The translations under genes and the position numbers were made by a program. From Burkholderiales bacterium (GTDB lineage Bacteria > Pseudomonadota > Gammaproteobacteria > Burkholderiales > SHXO01), in the NCBI GenBank assembly GCA_020854105.1, contig JADZGB010000029.1, forward strand, positions 20,146-84,145: 64,000 bases of DNA, given 5' to 3'. The notes below the pieces were generated by a model, which saw only the letters and a list, made by a program, of their open reading frames with translations, ran no database searches and had not been told where the DNA came from. Shown piece by piece: positions 9,339-19,061 of the stretch (position 1 is the first letter of the stretch; the number at the start of each line of letters is the position of its first letter).

Positions 9339-10654
9339 GCGGCATGGCCGGACGGCGTGTAGCCGTCCTGGGCGGTGGCTGGGCCGGCATGGCCGCGGCG
9401 GTGGAACTGTCGGATGCGGGAGCGCGGGTGGCGGTGTTCGAAGCCGCGCAGACGCTGGGCGGGCGCGCGCGCGCGGTCGTGTATCGCGGCACCACGCTGG
9501 ACAACGGCGCGCACATTCTCGTCGGCGCCTATCGCGAGACGCTCGCGATTATGCGCAAGGTCGGCGTGGACGAGGCACGCGGCCTGTTCGCGCGCCTCCC
9601 GCTCGAACTAAACTTCCCGGGCCGGTTCCGCCTGCGCGCGCCGCGCCTGCCGGGGCCTCTGCACCTGGCAGCGGCGCTGCTCGGCTGCAGCGGATTGCCC
9701 TGGGGCGAGCGGCTGGGGGCAGTGCGCTTCATGCGCACCTTGCAGTCCATGCGGTTCACGCTGGATCGCGATACCACCGTGGCCGCGCTGCTCGAGTGCC
9801 ACGCGCAGGGGACGCACGCACGGCGCTACCTGTGGGAGCCGCTGTGCATCGCCGCGCTCAACACCCGTGCGCAGCAGGCCTCGGCGCAGGTGTTCCTCAA
9901 CGTGCTGCGCGACAGCCTGAACGGCGCGCGCAGCGACAGCGAGCTGATCCTGCCTCGCTGCGATCTCTCGCACCTGTTCCCGCTGCCCGCTGCCGATCAT
10001 GTCGATGCGCGCGGCGGCCGGGTGGTGACCGGCTGCGCGGTGCACGCGGTGCGCGAGCACGGCCGCGGCTTCGAGATCGAGCACACGCACGGACGCGAAC
10101 CGTGCGACGCGGTGGTGTGCGCGCTGCCGCCGTATCGCGTCGCCGACACGCTGGCCCCGCTGGCGTCCATGCGCTCGATCACCCGCGACATCGTCATGCT
10201 CGAGCACGAGCCCATCACCAGCGTGTACCTGCAGTTCGATGCCGGCGCCTCGCTGCCGGGCGCGATGGTCGGTCTCGAAGACGGACACGCACAGTGGGCG
10301 TTCGATCGCGGGCGCCTTGCCGGGCAGCACGGGCTGGTCTGTGCGGTGGTCAGTGCCCGCGGAGCGCACGAAGCGCTGTCCCACGAGCAGCTGGCGGTGC
10401 ACGTCGAGGACGAACTGCGGGCACGCTTCCCGCGGCTGGGCACCCCGCGCTGGCGCAAGGTGATCGCGGAGAAGCGGGCGACCTTCTCCTGCCGCCCCGA
10501 CCTCGGGCGTCCCGATCAGATCACGCCCGTAGCCGGGCTCGTGCTGGCCGGCGATTACACCGCGAGCCCCTATCCCGGCACGCTGGAAGCCGCCGTACGC
10601 AGCGGAGTGCGCTGCGCACGGCTCCTGAGCGAAGGAAGCCATGTTCACGCCTGA
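9335..10654 (+). CDS. hpnE: HpnE, hydroxysqualene dehydroxylase (FAD)
   Basis: A 439-residue FAD-dependent amine-oxidase/phytoene-desaturase-fold enzyme that reduces hydroxysqualene to squalene. The dinucleotide-binding motif VLGGGWAGMAAA is at 11-22, followed by LGGRAR for FAD; the C-terminal FAD segment LVLAGDYTASPYPGTLEAA is typical of the family. It follows hpnD with an ATGA overlap and overlaps the next gene by 14 bp. No squalene-hopene cyclase gene is in the window, so the end product (hopanoid or other) cannot be read here. Confidence 0.92.
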   Translation: MSGMAGRRVAVLGGGWAGMAAAVELSDAGARVAVFEAAQTLGGRARAVVYRGTTLDNGAHILVGAYRETLAIMRKVGVDEARGLFARLPLELNFPGRFRLRAPRLPGPLHLAAALLGCSGLPWGERLGAVRFMRTLQSMRFTLDRDTTVAALLECHAQGTHARRYLWEPLCIAALNTRAQQASAQVFLNVLRDSLNGARSDSELILPRCDLSHLFPLPAADHVDARGGRVVTGCAVHAVREHGRGFEIEHTHGREPCDAVVCALPPYRVADTLAPLASMRSITRDIVMLEHEPITSVYLQFDAGASLPGAMVGLEDGHAQWAFDRGRLAGQHGLVCAVVSARGAHEALSHEQLAVHVEDELRARFPRLGTPRWRKVIAEKRATFSCRPDLGRPDQITPVAGLVLAGDYTASPYPGTLEAAVRSGVRCARLLSEGSHVHA

Positions 10655-11402
10655 TTACCGCCCTGCCCCCGATCTGCTCGCACAGCGCGTCATCCTCGTG
10701 ACCGGCGCCAGTTCCGGCCTGGGACGCGAGGCAGCGCTGGCCTTCGCGCGCCACGGCGCGACCGTGATCCTGCACGGACGCAACACGAAGCGCCTGGAGA
10801 AACTTTACGACGAAATCGAGGGCTGCGGCGCGCCCCAGCCCATCATCCTGCCGCTGGATCTGGCCAGGGCGGGCGAAGTCGACTATGCGAACGTGGAACA
10901 GGCGATCCGGGCGCGGGCCGGGCGCCTCGATGGCCTGCTGCACAGCGCGGCGCACTTCGCCCATCTCACCGAACTGGCGCACGAGTCGCTCGAGCATTGG
11001 CTCACCACGTTGCGGGTGAACAGTGCTGCCGTGCACGCACTCACGCGCGCCTGCCTGCCGCTGCTCAGGGCCGCGCCGGATGCGTCCGTGGTCGCCACCG
11101 CCGAGATGCACGGCCTGCAGCCGGCAGCGTACTGGGGTGCGTTCGCGGTGTCTCAGGGCGCGCTGCTCGGCTGGATAACGATCCTGGCGCAGGAATGGGC
11201 GCCCCTGCCCGGCCTGCGCGTGAACCTGCTGGTGCCCGGTGCGGTGGCCTCGCCGTTGCGCTCGCGCACGCATCCCGGGGAGACGCAAGCATCGCGGCTG
11301 GCCCCCGCGGCACTGGTGCCGCTGTGGCTCTATCTGATGGGACCGGACAGCCGGGGCGTCAGCGGCCAGGTGTTCGAAGCGTCGAAGCTGCTCGCCAGGT
11401 GA
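10641..11402 (+). CDS. YciK-like SDR-fold protein with degenerate active site
   Basis: A 253-residue Rossmann protein of the short-chain dehydrogenase superfamily. The cofactor motif TGASSGLG is intact at 21-28. The C-terminal half (LRVNLLVPGAV, then LWLYLMGPDSRGVSGQ) resembles E. coli YciK. The catalytic Tyr-x-x-x-Lys is replaced by Phe168-Ala-Val-Ser-Gln172, and the region expected to hold the catalytic Ser reads ATAEM (152-156). It may therefore bind NAD(P) without normal dehydrogenase chemistry. It overlaps hpnE by 14 bp and is probably co-expressed, but a role in squalene synthesis is not established. Confidence 0.85.
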   Translation: MFTPDYRPAPDLLAQRVILVTGASSGLGREAALAFARHGATVILHGRNTKRLEKLYDEIEGCGAPQPIILPLDLARAGEVDYANVEQAIRARAGRLDGLLHSAAHFAHLTELAHESLEHWLTTLRVNSAAVHALTRACLPLLRAAPDASVVATAEMHGLQPAAYWGAFAVSQGALLGWITILAQEWAPLPGLRVNLLVPGAVASPLRSRTHPGETQASRLAPAALVPLWLYLMGPDSRGVSGQVFEASKLLAR

Positions 11403-11445
11403 ACGGTTCACCACGACGGAGAGCATTCATCACGACAGCGTATCA

Positions 11446-11539
11446 ACCACGAAGACACGAACAGCGAGAACCCGGGGCCAGGTTTTCATTCGTGTCCCTC
11501 GTGCCTTCGTGTTCCTCTTTTGATTCGTGCCTTCGTGGT
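11446..11539. repeat. Intergenic inverted-repeat element (CACGAAG type)
   Basis: Arms of 16 bp, ACCACGAAGACACGAA (11446-11461) and TTCGTGCCTTCGTGGT (11524-11539), match with one difference. The loop contains further TTCGTG copies. It belongs with the similar elements at 23057, 57276 and 58200. It fills the convergent gap between the SDR gene and the thioesterase gene. Confidence 0.7.
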
Positions 11540-11552
11540 AAACGCAGTTCGA

Positions 11553-11972
11553 TCAGGCCAGCAGGGCGCGAACCCAGTCGGGCAGCGGCCTCGACTTGCC
11601 GTCGGCCAGGTCGATCCACACCATCATCGCCTCGCAGCGCGCGTACACCTTCTCCGGGTGCCCGGCGTCGCGCAGCTCGCTATACAGCGGGAAGGCGCTG
11701 CGCCGGGCCTGGCCGGCCACCAGGCTGACCTCGAGTTCGCACGGGTACACCGCCGGGAGCACGAAGCGGCAGTTGATGCTGCCCAGGATCGGCCCTTCCG
11801 GAAGCTTCCTGTAGTCGGCGCCGATGGCGTCGAACCACGAGATGCGCGCCTGCTCGAAGTAGCGGAAATAAATCGTGTTGTTCATGTGGCCGAGCGCGTC
11901 CATGTCGCCCCAGCGCATGCGCATGCGCTCGACGTGGACCTGCCTGCCCGGGTCGGGCGCTTCTAGCGACAA
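11553..11972 (-). CDS. Acyl-CoA thioesterase, hot-dog fold (4HBT/YbgC type)
   Basis: A 139-residue single hot-dog protein expected to hydrolyse acyl-CoA thioesters in the cytosol. The family signature is [11 protein letters not shown] at 22-32, with Asp25 or Asp23 as likely catalytic acid, followed by YFRYFEQAR. Length is typical. It is divergent from the ETF:ubiquinone oxidoreductase gene and convergent with the SDR gene. Substrate chain length cannot be told from the sequence. A second in-frame Met at residue 17 would remove part of the first strand, so the longer form is preferred. Confidence 0.85.
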   Translation of the reverse strand: MSLEAPDPGRQVHVERMRMRWGDMDALGHMNNTIYFRYFEQARISWFDAIGADYRKLPEGPILGSINCRFVLPAVYPCELEVSLVAGQARRSAFPLYSELRDAGHPEKVYARCEAMMVWIDLADGKSRPLPDWVRALLA

Positions 11973-12058
11973 TCCGTTTCTCCCTCGAAACCGTTTATCA
12001 TCGTTCGATTGTAAAGCAGGCGCGCACGAGCGCCTGCCCGAGCATCCTGGAGCAGATC

Positions 12059-13693
12059 TTGTCCGAACGCGAATCGATGGAATACGACGTGGTGGTCGTC
12101 GGCGCCGGTCCTTCCGGCCTGGCCACGGCCATCCGACTCAAGCAGCTGGCCGCGCAACGCCAGGCGGAAATGTCGGTGTGCGTGATCGAGAAGGGCTCCG
12201 AGGTCGGCGCGCACATCCTCTCCGGCGCGGTGATCGAACCGCGCGCGCTGAACGAGCTGCTGCCCGACTGGAAGAATCTGGGCGCGCCGCTGGACACGCC
12301 GGCGCGCGAGGACCGGTTTCTCTACCTGTCGCAGAGCAAGTCGTGGCAGCTGCCCACGCCGCCGCAGATGCACAACCGCGGCAACTACGTCATCAGCCTG
12401 AGCAACCTCTGCCGCTGGCTCGGCCAGCAGGCCGAGGCGCTGGGCGTGGAGATCTATCCGGGGTTCGCGGCTGCCGAGGTGCTGTATCACGATGACGGAC
12501 GCGTCAAGGGCGTCGCCACCGGCGATCTGGGCATCGGCAAGCACGGCGAGCCGACCGATCGCTATCAACGGGGCATGGCGTTGCACGCGAAGCAGACGGT
12601 ATTCGCCGAGGGCTGCCGCGGCTCGCTCACCAAGACGCTGCTCGAGCGCTTCAGGCTCAGGGAAGGAGTCGACCCGCAGACGTATGGCATCGGCATCAAG
12701 GAGCTGTGGGAAGTCGAACCGCCGAAATCCGAGCCCGGCCTCATCGTGCACACGGTCGGATGGCCGCTGGACAAGGCCACCTACGGCGGGTCGTTTCTCT
12801 ATCACCTGTCGAACAACCAGGTGGCGGTCGGATTCGTCATCGGCCTCGACTACCAGAATCCCTATCTGAGCCCCTTCGACGAATTCCAGCGCTTCAAGAC
12901 GCATCCCTCGATCCGCCCGGTGTTCGAGGACGCGCGGCGCATCGCCTACGGTGCGCGCGCGCTCTCCGAAGGCGGCTTCCAGTCCATTCCCAGGCTCGCC
13001 TTTCCGGGAGGGCTGCTGGTGGGTGACACCGCGGGCTTCCTCAACGTGCCCAAGATCAAGGGCACGCACACCGCGATGAAGTCCGGGATGACCGCGGCAG
13101 AGGCCTTGTTCGAGCACCTCGCCGCGAATGGCGGGCCGGAGGTCGTCGGCTATCCGGAGCGTCTGCGCAACAGCTGGGTCTGGGAGGAACTAGAGGCGGT
13201 GCGCAACATTCGCCCGTCCTTCCGCTGGGGACTGTTCGGGGGCATCGCCTACTCGGCACTCGACACTTACGTGTTCCGCGGCAAGGCGCCGTGGACCATG
13301 CGCCACCATGCCGATCACTCGCAGTTGAAGCAGGCCTCGTCGTTCAGGCCGATAGAGTATCCCAGGCCCGATGGCAAGGTGAGCTTCGACAAGCTGTCCT
13401 CGGTGTTCCTGTCCAACACCAACCACGAGGAGGACCAGCCCAGCCATCTGCAGCTGAAGGATCCGTCCGTGCCGATAGGCGTGAATCTCGCCTTGTACGA
13501 CGCGCCCGAGCAGCGCTACTGCCCGGCAGGCGTCTACGAGATCGTGCGCGATGCGCGGGGTCGCAATCCGCGCCTGCAGATCAACGCGCAGAACTGCGTG
13601 CACTGCAAGACCTGCGACATCAAGGATCCCACCCAGAACATCAACTGGGTCGTGCCGGAAGGCGGCGGCGGACCCAACTACCCCAACATGTAG
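12059..13693 (+). CDS. Electron transfer flavoprotein:ubiquinone oxidoreductase
   Basis: A 544-residue membrane-associated iron-sulfur flavoprotein passing electrons from reduced ETF to ubiquinone. It has an N-terminal FAD motif ([12 protein letters not shown], 11-22), the ubiquinone-binding central region ([14 protein letters not shown]) and C-terminal [4Fe-4S] ligands in YCPAGVYE and NCVHCKTC, ending [10 protein letters not shown] as in the family. A TTG start at 12059 is chosen because TGGAG lies just upstream; the ATG at 12077 has no ribosome site. It is the terminal acceptor for the acyl-CoA dehydrogenases and EtfAB encoded at 28-35 kb. Confidence 0.95.
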   Translation: MSERESMEYDVVVVGAGPSGLATAIRLKQLAAQRQAEMSVCVIEKGSEVGAHILSGAVIEPRALNELLPDWKNLGAPLDTPAREDRFLYLSQSKSWQLPTPPQMHNRGNYVISLSNLCRWLGQQAEALGVEIYPGFAAAEVLYHDDGRVKGVATGDLGIGKHGEPTDRYQRGMALHAKQTVFAEGCRGSLTKTLLERFRLREGVDPQTYGIGIKELWEVEPPKSEPGLIVHTVGWPLDKATYGGSFLYHLSNNQVAVGFVIGLDYQNPYLSPFDEFQRFKTHPSIRPVFEDARRIAYGARALSEGGFQSIPRLAFPGGLLVGDTAGFLNVPKIKGTHTAMKSGMTAAEALFEHLAANGGPEVVGYPERLRNSWVWEELEAVRNIRPSFRWGLFGGIAYSALDTYVFRGKAPWTMRHHADHSQLKQASSFRPIEYPRPDGKVSFDKLSSVFLSNTNHEEDQPSHLQLKDPSVPIGVNLALYDAPEQRYCPAGVYEIVRDARGRNPRLQINAQNCVHCKTCDIKDPTQNINWVVPEGGGGPNYPNM

Positions 13694-13716
13694 GCACGCG
13701 TTCCCGAGCGCAACCA

Positions 13717-13739
13717 GCGCGGGGAACTCGCTCCCGCGC
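13717..13739 (+). terminator. GC-rich hairpin after ETF:ubiquinone oxidoreductase
   Basis: GCGCGGGG pairs with TCCCGCGC (8 bp including one G-T) around a 7-nt loop, 24 bp past the stop codon. There is no T-run, so the terminator role is uncertain. Confidence 0.35.
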
Positions 13740-13806
13740 GGCGTAGTCTGTGCATGAGCCGGCCCGCTCCCGCGCGCCTTCACTCCTCCCCTCTGCCTCG
13801 ACCCTC

Positions 13807-16731
13807 ATGCGATACGTCCGCCTCCAGGTCCTGTTCCTCGCATTCGCCGCCCTGCTCGCGAGCACCCTCGCCCACGCGCAGGAGGGGCAGCGCCACGTCG
13901 CGTGGGCGCACGAGAGTGCGGACATCGCTCCGGATCCCGCCGCCGTGTGGGGCCGCCTGGACAACGGCATGCGCTACGTCGTTCTTCCCAACGACACACC
14001 CAAGGGACGTATCAGTCTGCGGCTGCTGGTCGATGCGGGATCGTTCATGGAACGCGACGACCAGCGTGGCCTGGCGCACTTCCTCGAGCACATGGCGTTC
14101 AAGGGTTCGGAGAACATGCGCGCCGGCGACCTGGTGCAGTACCTGGAGCGCCTGGGCATGGCCTTTGGCGCCGACACCAATGCACGTACCGGCTTCGATT
14201 CGACCGTCTACCAGCTCGAGCTGCCCTCCAACGATCCCGCGCTGCTCGATCGGAGCCTGTTCGTGCTGCGCGAGAAGGCCGGGCGACTCCTGATCCCCGG
14301 CGCCGAACTCGAGCGCGAACGCGGTGTCATCCTCAGCGAGAAGCGCCTGCGCGACACCGCGCAGTTCCGCGCGATGGACGCGAACCTGCGCTTTCTCTTC
14401 CCCGACTCGCTGATCTCTGCGCGCATGCCGATCGGTCGCGAGGAGGTCATCGCCTCGGCCCCGCGCGAGCGCCTGGTGGACTTCTACGACACCTGGTACC
14501 GGCCGTCGCGTATGACGCTGGTCGCCGTGGGCGCCGTCGACCCGGCGCTTATCGCGCGCGCGATCCACCAGCACTTCGCCGATTTCCAGGCGCGCTCTGC
14601 CGAGCGCTCCGATCCGAGGATCGGCGACATCGGTCCGCGCCAGCTCGAGACGCGCCTGCACTACGAAGCGGAGGGACGCACCAACGTCACGCTGCAGGTG
14701 GCCAGACCGGCGCGGCCCGGGCCCGACACGCACGCCCGCCGCTACGAGGACATCCAGCTCTACCTCGCGCACGCGGTGCTCAACCGCCGCCTGGCCACTC
14801 TGGCCATGGCGCAGGACGCGCCCTTCGTGGGAGGTTTCGCGCAGTCCGACGACTTCCTCGAGTTCGCGCGCGTGGCGAACGTGACCATCAACACCGAACC
14901 GGCTCGCTGGAAGGACGGTCTGCGCGTAGCCGAGCAGGAGCTGCGGCGCGCACTGAAGCACGGATTCGCCTCCGAGGAACTGGACGAGCAGACGCGCATC
15001 CTGGTCACGCAGTTCGAGGAGAGCACGAGGGCGGCGGGCACACGCGAGTCGGCCGATCTCGCCAACGAGATCGTGCAGAGCGTGAGCGAGGGCCTGGTGT
15101 TCACGCACCCGCGGACCGATCTGGCGGAGCTGCGCGGGATCCTCGCCGAGACCACGCCGGCAAGCGTACTCGCGGCGATGCGCGCAATGTGGTCGGATGC
15201 CGGTCCGCTGGTGTTCGTCTCGGGTCCGGTGAAGCTGGACGCACCGCAGGCCGCCATCCGCGAAGCCTATCTGGACAGCGCTGCGGTGCCCGTGGATGCG
15301 CCGGCCCAGGCCCGCCTCGCGCCGTTCGGCTACGAGAACTCCGGCAGCGCGCAACCGGCGCAGCGCCGTGTGAGCGACGCGCTGCAGGTGACGCAGCTGC
15401 GCTTCGCCAACAACGTGCGGGTGAATCTCAAGCCCACGCGCTTCGAGGCCAACAGCATTCTGATCTCTGCCCGCATCGGCGGCGGGCGGCTGGAACTGCC
15501 GATGGACAAGCCCGGCCTGGAGGCGCTGGCCGAGGGTGCATTCGTCTCCGGCGGCCTGGGCAAGCACAGTCTCGACGAACTGAACCGGATCATCGCCGGA
15601 CGCAGCGTGGGGCTTGGATTCGAGGTCGAGGACGACGCTTTCGTGCTGGGCGGGCGCACGACACCAGCGGACCTGCTGCTGCAGTTGCAGCTGCTCGCCG
15701 CCTATGTCACGGACCCCGGCTACCGGTCCGAGGCCCTGGCCAAGTTCAGGCAGACGCTGCCGCAGCGCTATCAGATGCTCGAGCGCACGCCCACCGGCGT
15801 GCTGCAGAAGGAGGTCGTGCGTTTCCTGCGCGGAGGCGACGCGCGCTTCGGCTTTCCGGATCAGGCCACGCTGGCTACCCGCAGCTTCGAGAACCTGCGC
15901 GCGGTGCTGGACCCGGCGCTGGCCGGCGGCTATCTGGAACTGACACTGGTCGGCGACTTCGAGATGGAGTCGGCCATCGCAGCGGTATCTGCCACGTTCG
16001 GCGCGCTGCCGCTGCGCGCTGCGGCGAAGCCGCCGTTCACGGCCGAGCGCGACGTACGCTTTCCCGCCGGCAGTCCCGAGGTGGTGCGCTTCGATTACGA
16101 GACCAACGACCCGAAGGCGATCGCGGCGACATATTGGCCGACGACCGACCTCTCCAGGCTGAGCGACGCGCGCCGCCTGTTCGTGCTCGGCAAGGTGCTG
16201 GGCAATCGGGTACTCGAGCGCGCGCGCAACCTGCGGGGCCTGACCTACACCGCACACGGCGATCACGCGCCGAGCCAGGCCTTTCCGGGCTACGGCGTCC
16301 TGTTCGGCGTGGTGGACGCACCGCCGCAGAAGGCCGAGGATCTGGCGCGCCTGATCCGCGATATCGGAAGCGAAATCCGGCGCGATGGCATTACCCAGGA
16401 CGAACTCGAGCGCGCGCGTAACCCGATCGTCGCGGAACTGAAGAAACTCCTGGAAACCAATGTCTATCTGCTGTCGGGCGTCGTCAGCGGATCCCAGGAA
16501 CGGCCCGAGCGGCTGCAGCGCGCGCTCACCAGCGTGGAGGAGCTGTCGTCGCTTTCTGTGGAGGACATCGACGCAGTGGCGCGCCAGTATCTCGATCCGG
16601 CGCGCGCGCTGCCGGTGGCGATCGTGCCGGGCGCCATTACGGCGGCGCCCACTGCGGCCGATCCCATCGCGGCCGATCCAACTGCGGCCGACCCCACCGC
16701 GGGCGATCCGGCGCAGCCGGCGGCACGCTAG
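13807..16731 (+). CDS. Periplasmic zinc protease, M16 family (PqqL-like)
   Basis: A 974-residue exported peptidase with duplicated M16 halves. The ATG at 13807 begins a signal peptide (MRYVRLQVLFLAFAALLAST) with a likely cut after AHA at residue 24. The inverted zinc motif HFLEH is at 91-95, with the third-ligand region ELERERGVILSEKR downstream; the second half (about 530-930) is the inactive-type M16 domain. An in-frame start 19 codons upstream would bury the signal peptide. The C-terminus has a short Ala-Asp-Pro repeat tail (four near-copies of TAADP). No pqq genes are nearby, so it is probably a general peptide-degrading enzyme. Confidence 0.9.
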   Translation: MRYVRLQVLFLAFAALLASTLAHAQEGQRHVAWAHESADIAPDPAAVWGRLDNGMRYVVLPNDTPKGRISLRLLVDAGSFMERDDQRGLAHFLEHMAFKGSENMRAGDLVQYLERLGMAFGADTNARTGFDSTVYQLELPSNDPALLDRSLFVLREKAGRLLIPGAELERERGVILSEKRLRDTAQFRAMDANLRFLFPDSLISARMPIGREEVIASAPRERLVDFYDTWYRPSRMTLVAVGAVDPALIARAIHQHFADFQARSAERSDPRIGDIGPRQLETRLHYEAEGRTNVTLQVARPARPGPDTHARRYEDIQLYLAHAVLNRRLATLAMAQDAPFVGGFAQSDDFLEFARVANVTINTEPARWKDGLRVAEQELRRALKHGFASEELDEQTRILVTQFEESTRAAGTRESADLANEIVQSVSEGLVFTHPRTDLAELRGILAETTPASVLAAMRAMWSDAGPLVFVSGPVKLDAPQAAIREAYLDSAAVPVDAPAQARLAPFGYENSGSAQPAQRRVSDALQVTQLRFANNVRVNLKPTRFEANSILISARIGGGRLELPMDKPGLEALAEGAFVSGGLGKHSLDELNRIIAGRSVGLGFEVEDDAFVLGGRTTPADLLLQLQLLAAYVTDPGYRSEALAKFRQTLPQRYQMLERTPTGVLQKEVVRFLRGGDARFGFPDQATLATRSFENLRAVLDPALAGGYLELTLVGDFEMESAIAAVSATFGALPLRAAAKPPFTAERDVRFPAGSPEVVRFDYETNDPKAIAATYWPTTDLSRLSDARRLFVLGKVLGNRVLERARNLRGLTYTAHGDHAPSQAFPGYGVLFGVVDAPPQKAEDLARLIRDIGSEIRRDGITQDELERARNPIVAELKKLLETNVYLLSGVVSGSQERPERLQRALTSVEELSSLSVEDIDAVARQYLDPARALPVAIVPGAITAAPTAADPIAADPTAADPTAGDPAQPAAR

Positions 16732-16761
16732 AGTGCGGTTCGCGACCCGGTCTACGCCGCC

Positions 16762-17523
16762 TCAGCCCCTTGCCTGACCGGCTCCGATGACGTCCTTCAA
16801 CGCGTTCATCAACTCCACCGGAAAGACGATGGTGTTGCTTCGGTCGTTGGCGATGGTCGTGAGCGTCTGCAGGTAGCGCAGCTGCATCGCCTCGGGCTGG
16901 GTGGCGAGCGTCTGCGCCGCTTCCAGCAGCTTGTGCGAGGCCTGCAGTTCGCCTTCGGCAAGGATGACCTTGGAGCGGCGTTCCCGCTCGGCTTCGGCCT
17001 GGCGCGCCATGGCGCGCGCCATTGTCTCGTTCAGGTCGATGTGCTTGATCTCCACGTTGGAGACCTTGATGCCCCAGGCATCGGTCTGCTGATCCAGCGT
17101 CGCCTGGATGTCGATGTTGAGTTTCTCGCGCTCGGACAGCATCTCGTCGAGCTCGTGCTTGCCCAGCACCGCACGCAGTGTCGTCTGCGCCAGCTGGCTG
17201 GTCGCGACCAGGTAGTTCTCCACCTGGATGATCGCTCTCTCCGGCTCGACCACGCGGAAGAACACGATCGCATTGACCTTCACCGACACGTTGTCCTTCG
17301 AGATGACGTCCTGCGACGGGACGTCCATGGTCACCGTGCGCAGATCCACCTTGACCATCTGCTGCAGTCCGGGGATGACGATCACCAGGCCAGGCCCCTT
17401 CACCTTCCAGAACCGGCCGAGCTGGAACACGACGCCGCGCTCGTATTCACGCAGGATGCGCACGGCGTAGAACAGCGCCGCCGCGATGAGTACCACGAAA
17501 ATCATGCCGCCGAAACCATCCAT
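16762..17523 (-). CDS. Slipin / stomatin-like SPFH membrane protein
   Basis: A 253-residue protein with an N-terminal membrane segment (residues 7-22, [16 protein letters not shown]), an SPFH/band-7 domain ([12 protein letters not shown] onward) and a charged helical region ([20 protein letters not shown]). Such proteins form large oligomers organising the inner membrane. It is 6 bp downstream of the NfeD protease gene; this pairing is conserved, and NfeD is known in archaeal homologues to cut stomatin C-termini. The C-terminus [10 protein letters not shown] resembles that cleavage region but is not proof of cleavage here. Confidence 0.93.
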   Translation of the reverse strand: MDGFGGMIFVVLIAAALFYAVRILREYERGVVFQLGRFWKVKGPGLVIVIPGLQQMVKVDLRTVTMDVPSQDVISKDNVSVKVNAIVFFRVVEPERAIIQVENYLVATSQLAQTTLRAVLGKHELDEMLSEREKLNIDIQATLDQQTDAWGIKVSNVEIKHIDLNETMARAMARQAEAERERRSKVILAEGELQASHKLLEAAQTLATQPEAMQLRYLQTLTTIANDRSNTIVFPVELMNALKDVIGAGQARG

Positions 17524-17529
17524 GCCCGC

Positions 17530-18903
17530 CTAGCCTCCTGTCTGCCCGGATTGTCTGTCGCCCACGGGTTCCACGGTGAGATCGAGCCCATCGATCTTCA
17601 CCACCCGCACGCGCTGATTCAGCGTGAGCGGCGAGGCGCTGCTCACGCGCCACAGTTCGCTGTGGACGCGCGCCCAGATCTCTCCGCCACGCTGCTCCAC
17701 CACCTCACCCAGCGCACCCACCATCTCCTCGCGTCCGCTCACCACCGGCTGCCTGCGCGCACGCACTGCCATGTCAATGACCACCACGAAGAACAGCAGA
17801 CTGAGCAATGCCAGTCCGCCGATGAGAAACCAGGGAATGTCGTAGCCGGGCACGTCGGTGTCGATGAGCAGGATGGATCCGATGACGAACGCGATGGTAC
17901 CGCCGATGCCGAGCGCGCCATAGGAGCTTACGAACACCTCGGCCGCCATGAAGCCGATGCCAAGCGCGATGAGCGCCAGGCCGGCATAGTTCACCGGCAG
18001 CATCTGGAACGCATACAAGGCCACCAGCAGGCTTACCGCTCCGATCACGCCGGGAAACACCATCCCCGGACTGTAGAACTCGAGCAGCAGGCCATAGAAG
18101 CCGATCAGCAGGAGGATGTAGGCCATGCTCGGGTCGGTGATCACCGCGAGCAGTCTGGTGCGCCAGTCCGGATCGATGCGCACCACCTGCGCGCCCTGCG
18201 TACTCAAGGTGCGCGTCGCGCCCTGCACATCCACGCTGCGGCCGTGCACCTTTCCAAGCAGATCGGGCACGTCCGCTGCCAGCACATCGATCACCTTGAT
18301 CGCCAGCGCCTCTTCGGCCGGCAGACTCACCGCTTCGCGCACCGCCTTCTCCGCCCACTGTGCATTGCGTCCGCGCAACTGCGCCAGTCCCCTGATGTAG
18401 GCCACGGCATCCGACACGGCCTTGCGGCTCATCGCGTCGCCCGCAGGCGGCTCCTGCCTGTCCGCCTGTGGCTGGTCCTTCCCGGAATCCCGGCCCGGCT
18501 TCGATGGCTCGGGCTTGCCGCCGCCGATCTGCACCGGTGTCGCCGCGCCGAGATTGGTCGCGGGCGACATGGCGGCGATATGACTGGCATACAGCAGATA
18601 GGTTCCGGCGCTCGCTGCCCGCGCGCCGCTCGGATGGACGAACACTGCCACCGGAACCGGTGAGGCAAGGATGTCCTTGATCATGCGCCGCATGGCCAGG
18701 TCCAGCCCGCCGGGCGTGTCCATCTGCACGATGACGAGCCCGGCTTCCTGATCGGCCGCCTTCTTCAGGCCCCGATCGAAGTAGTCGGCAGTGGCCGGTC
18801 CGATGGCACCGTCGATGGTGAGCAGAACCACTGGTGCGTGTCGTGCCGAGGCGCTGCCGGCGACGAAGAACAGGATCAGGAGGATGGCTGCGATGCGTTG
18901 CAT
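17530..18903 (-). CDS. NfeD family membrane serine protease
   Basis: A 457-residue protein with a signal peptide (MQRIAAILLILFFVAGSASA), a ClpP-like serine protease domain (IDGAIGPATADYF, then DTPGGL and the nucleophile region GARAASAG), four or five transmembrane segments (about 260-390) and a C-terminal OB-fold NfeD domain (EEMVGALGEV onward). The start is the ATG at 18901-18903; the longer reading frame has no signal peptide at its start. A Pro/Gly/Lys-rich insert (GGGKPEPSKPGRDSGKD) interrupts the protease domain. It pairs with the slipin gene 6 bp downstream. Confidence 0.92.
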   Translation of the reverse strand: MQRIAAILLILFFVAGSASARHAPVVLLTIDGAIGPATADYFDRGLKKAADQEAGLVIVQMDTPGGLDLAMRRMIKDILASPVPVAVFVHPSGARAASAGTYLLYASHIAAMSPATNLGAATPVQIGGGKPEPSKPGRDSGKDQPQADRQEPPAGDAMSRKAVSDAVAYIRGLAQLRGRNAQWAEKAVREAVSLPAEEALAIKVIDVLAADVPDLLGKVHGRSVDVQGATRTLSTQGAQVVRIDPDWRTRLLAVITDPSMAYILLLIGFYGLLLEFYSPGMVFPGVIGAVSLLVALYAFQMLPVNYAGLALIALGIGFMAAEVFVSSYGALGIGGTIAFVIGSILLIDTDVPGYDIPWFLIGGLALLSLLFFVVVIDMAVRARRQPVVSGREEMVGALGEVVEQRGGEIWARVHSELWRVSSASPLTLNQRVRVVKIDGLDLTVEPVGDRQSGQTGG

Positions 18904-19061
18904 GCACGGAACGCCGATTGCAGGGGGCCGATTGACGACTATAGCGAGTTGCATGCCGGTACGCATCGGGCGCGGACCACGGTGCGCCGTGCGGCATCGC
19001 GGCGTATCACTGCGGCATCCTCGCATACAATCGCTTCGACCCCCGGATGGAGTCGCCGGAC

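Noticed and set aside
16933..18663. 576-codon plus-strand frame opposite slipin and nfeD
   Set aside because: Antisense shadow rich in His and Asp without recognisable domains.
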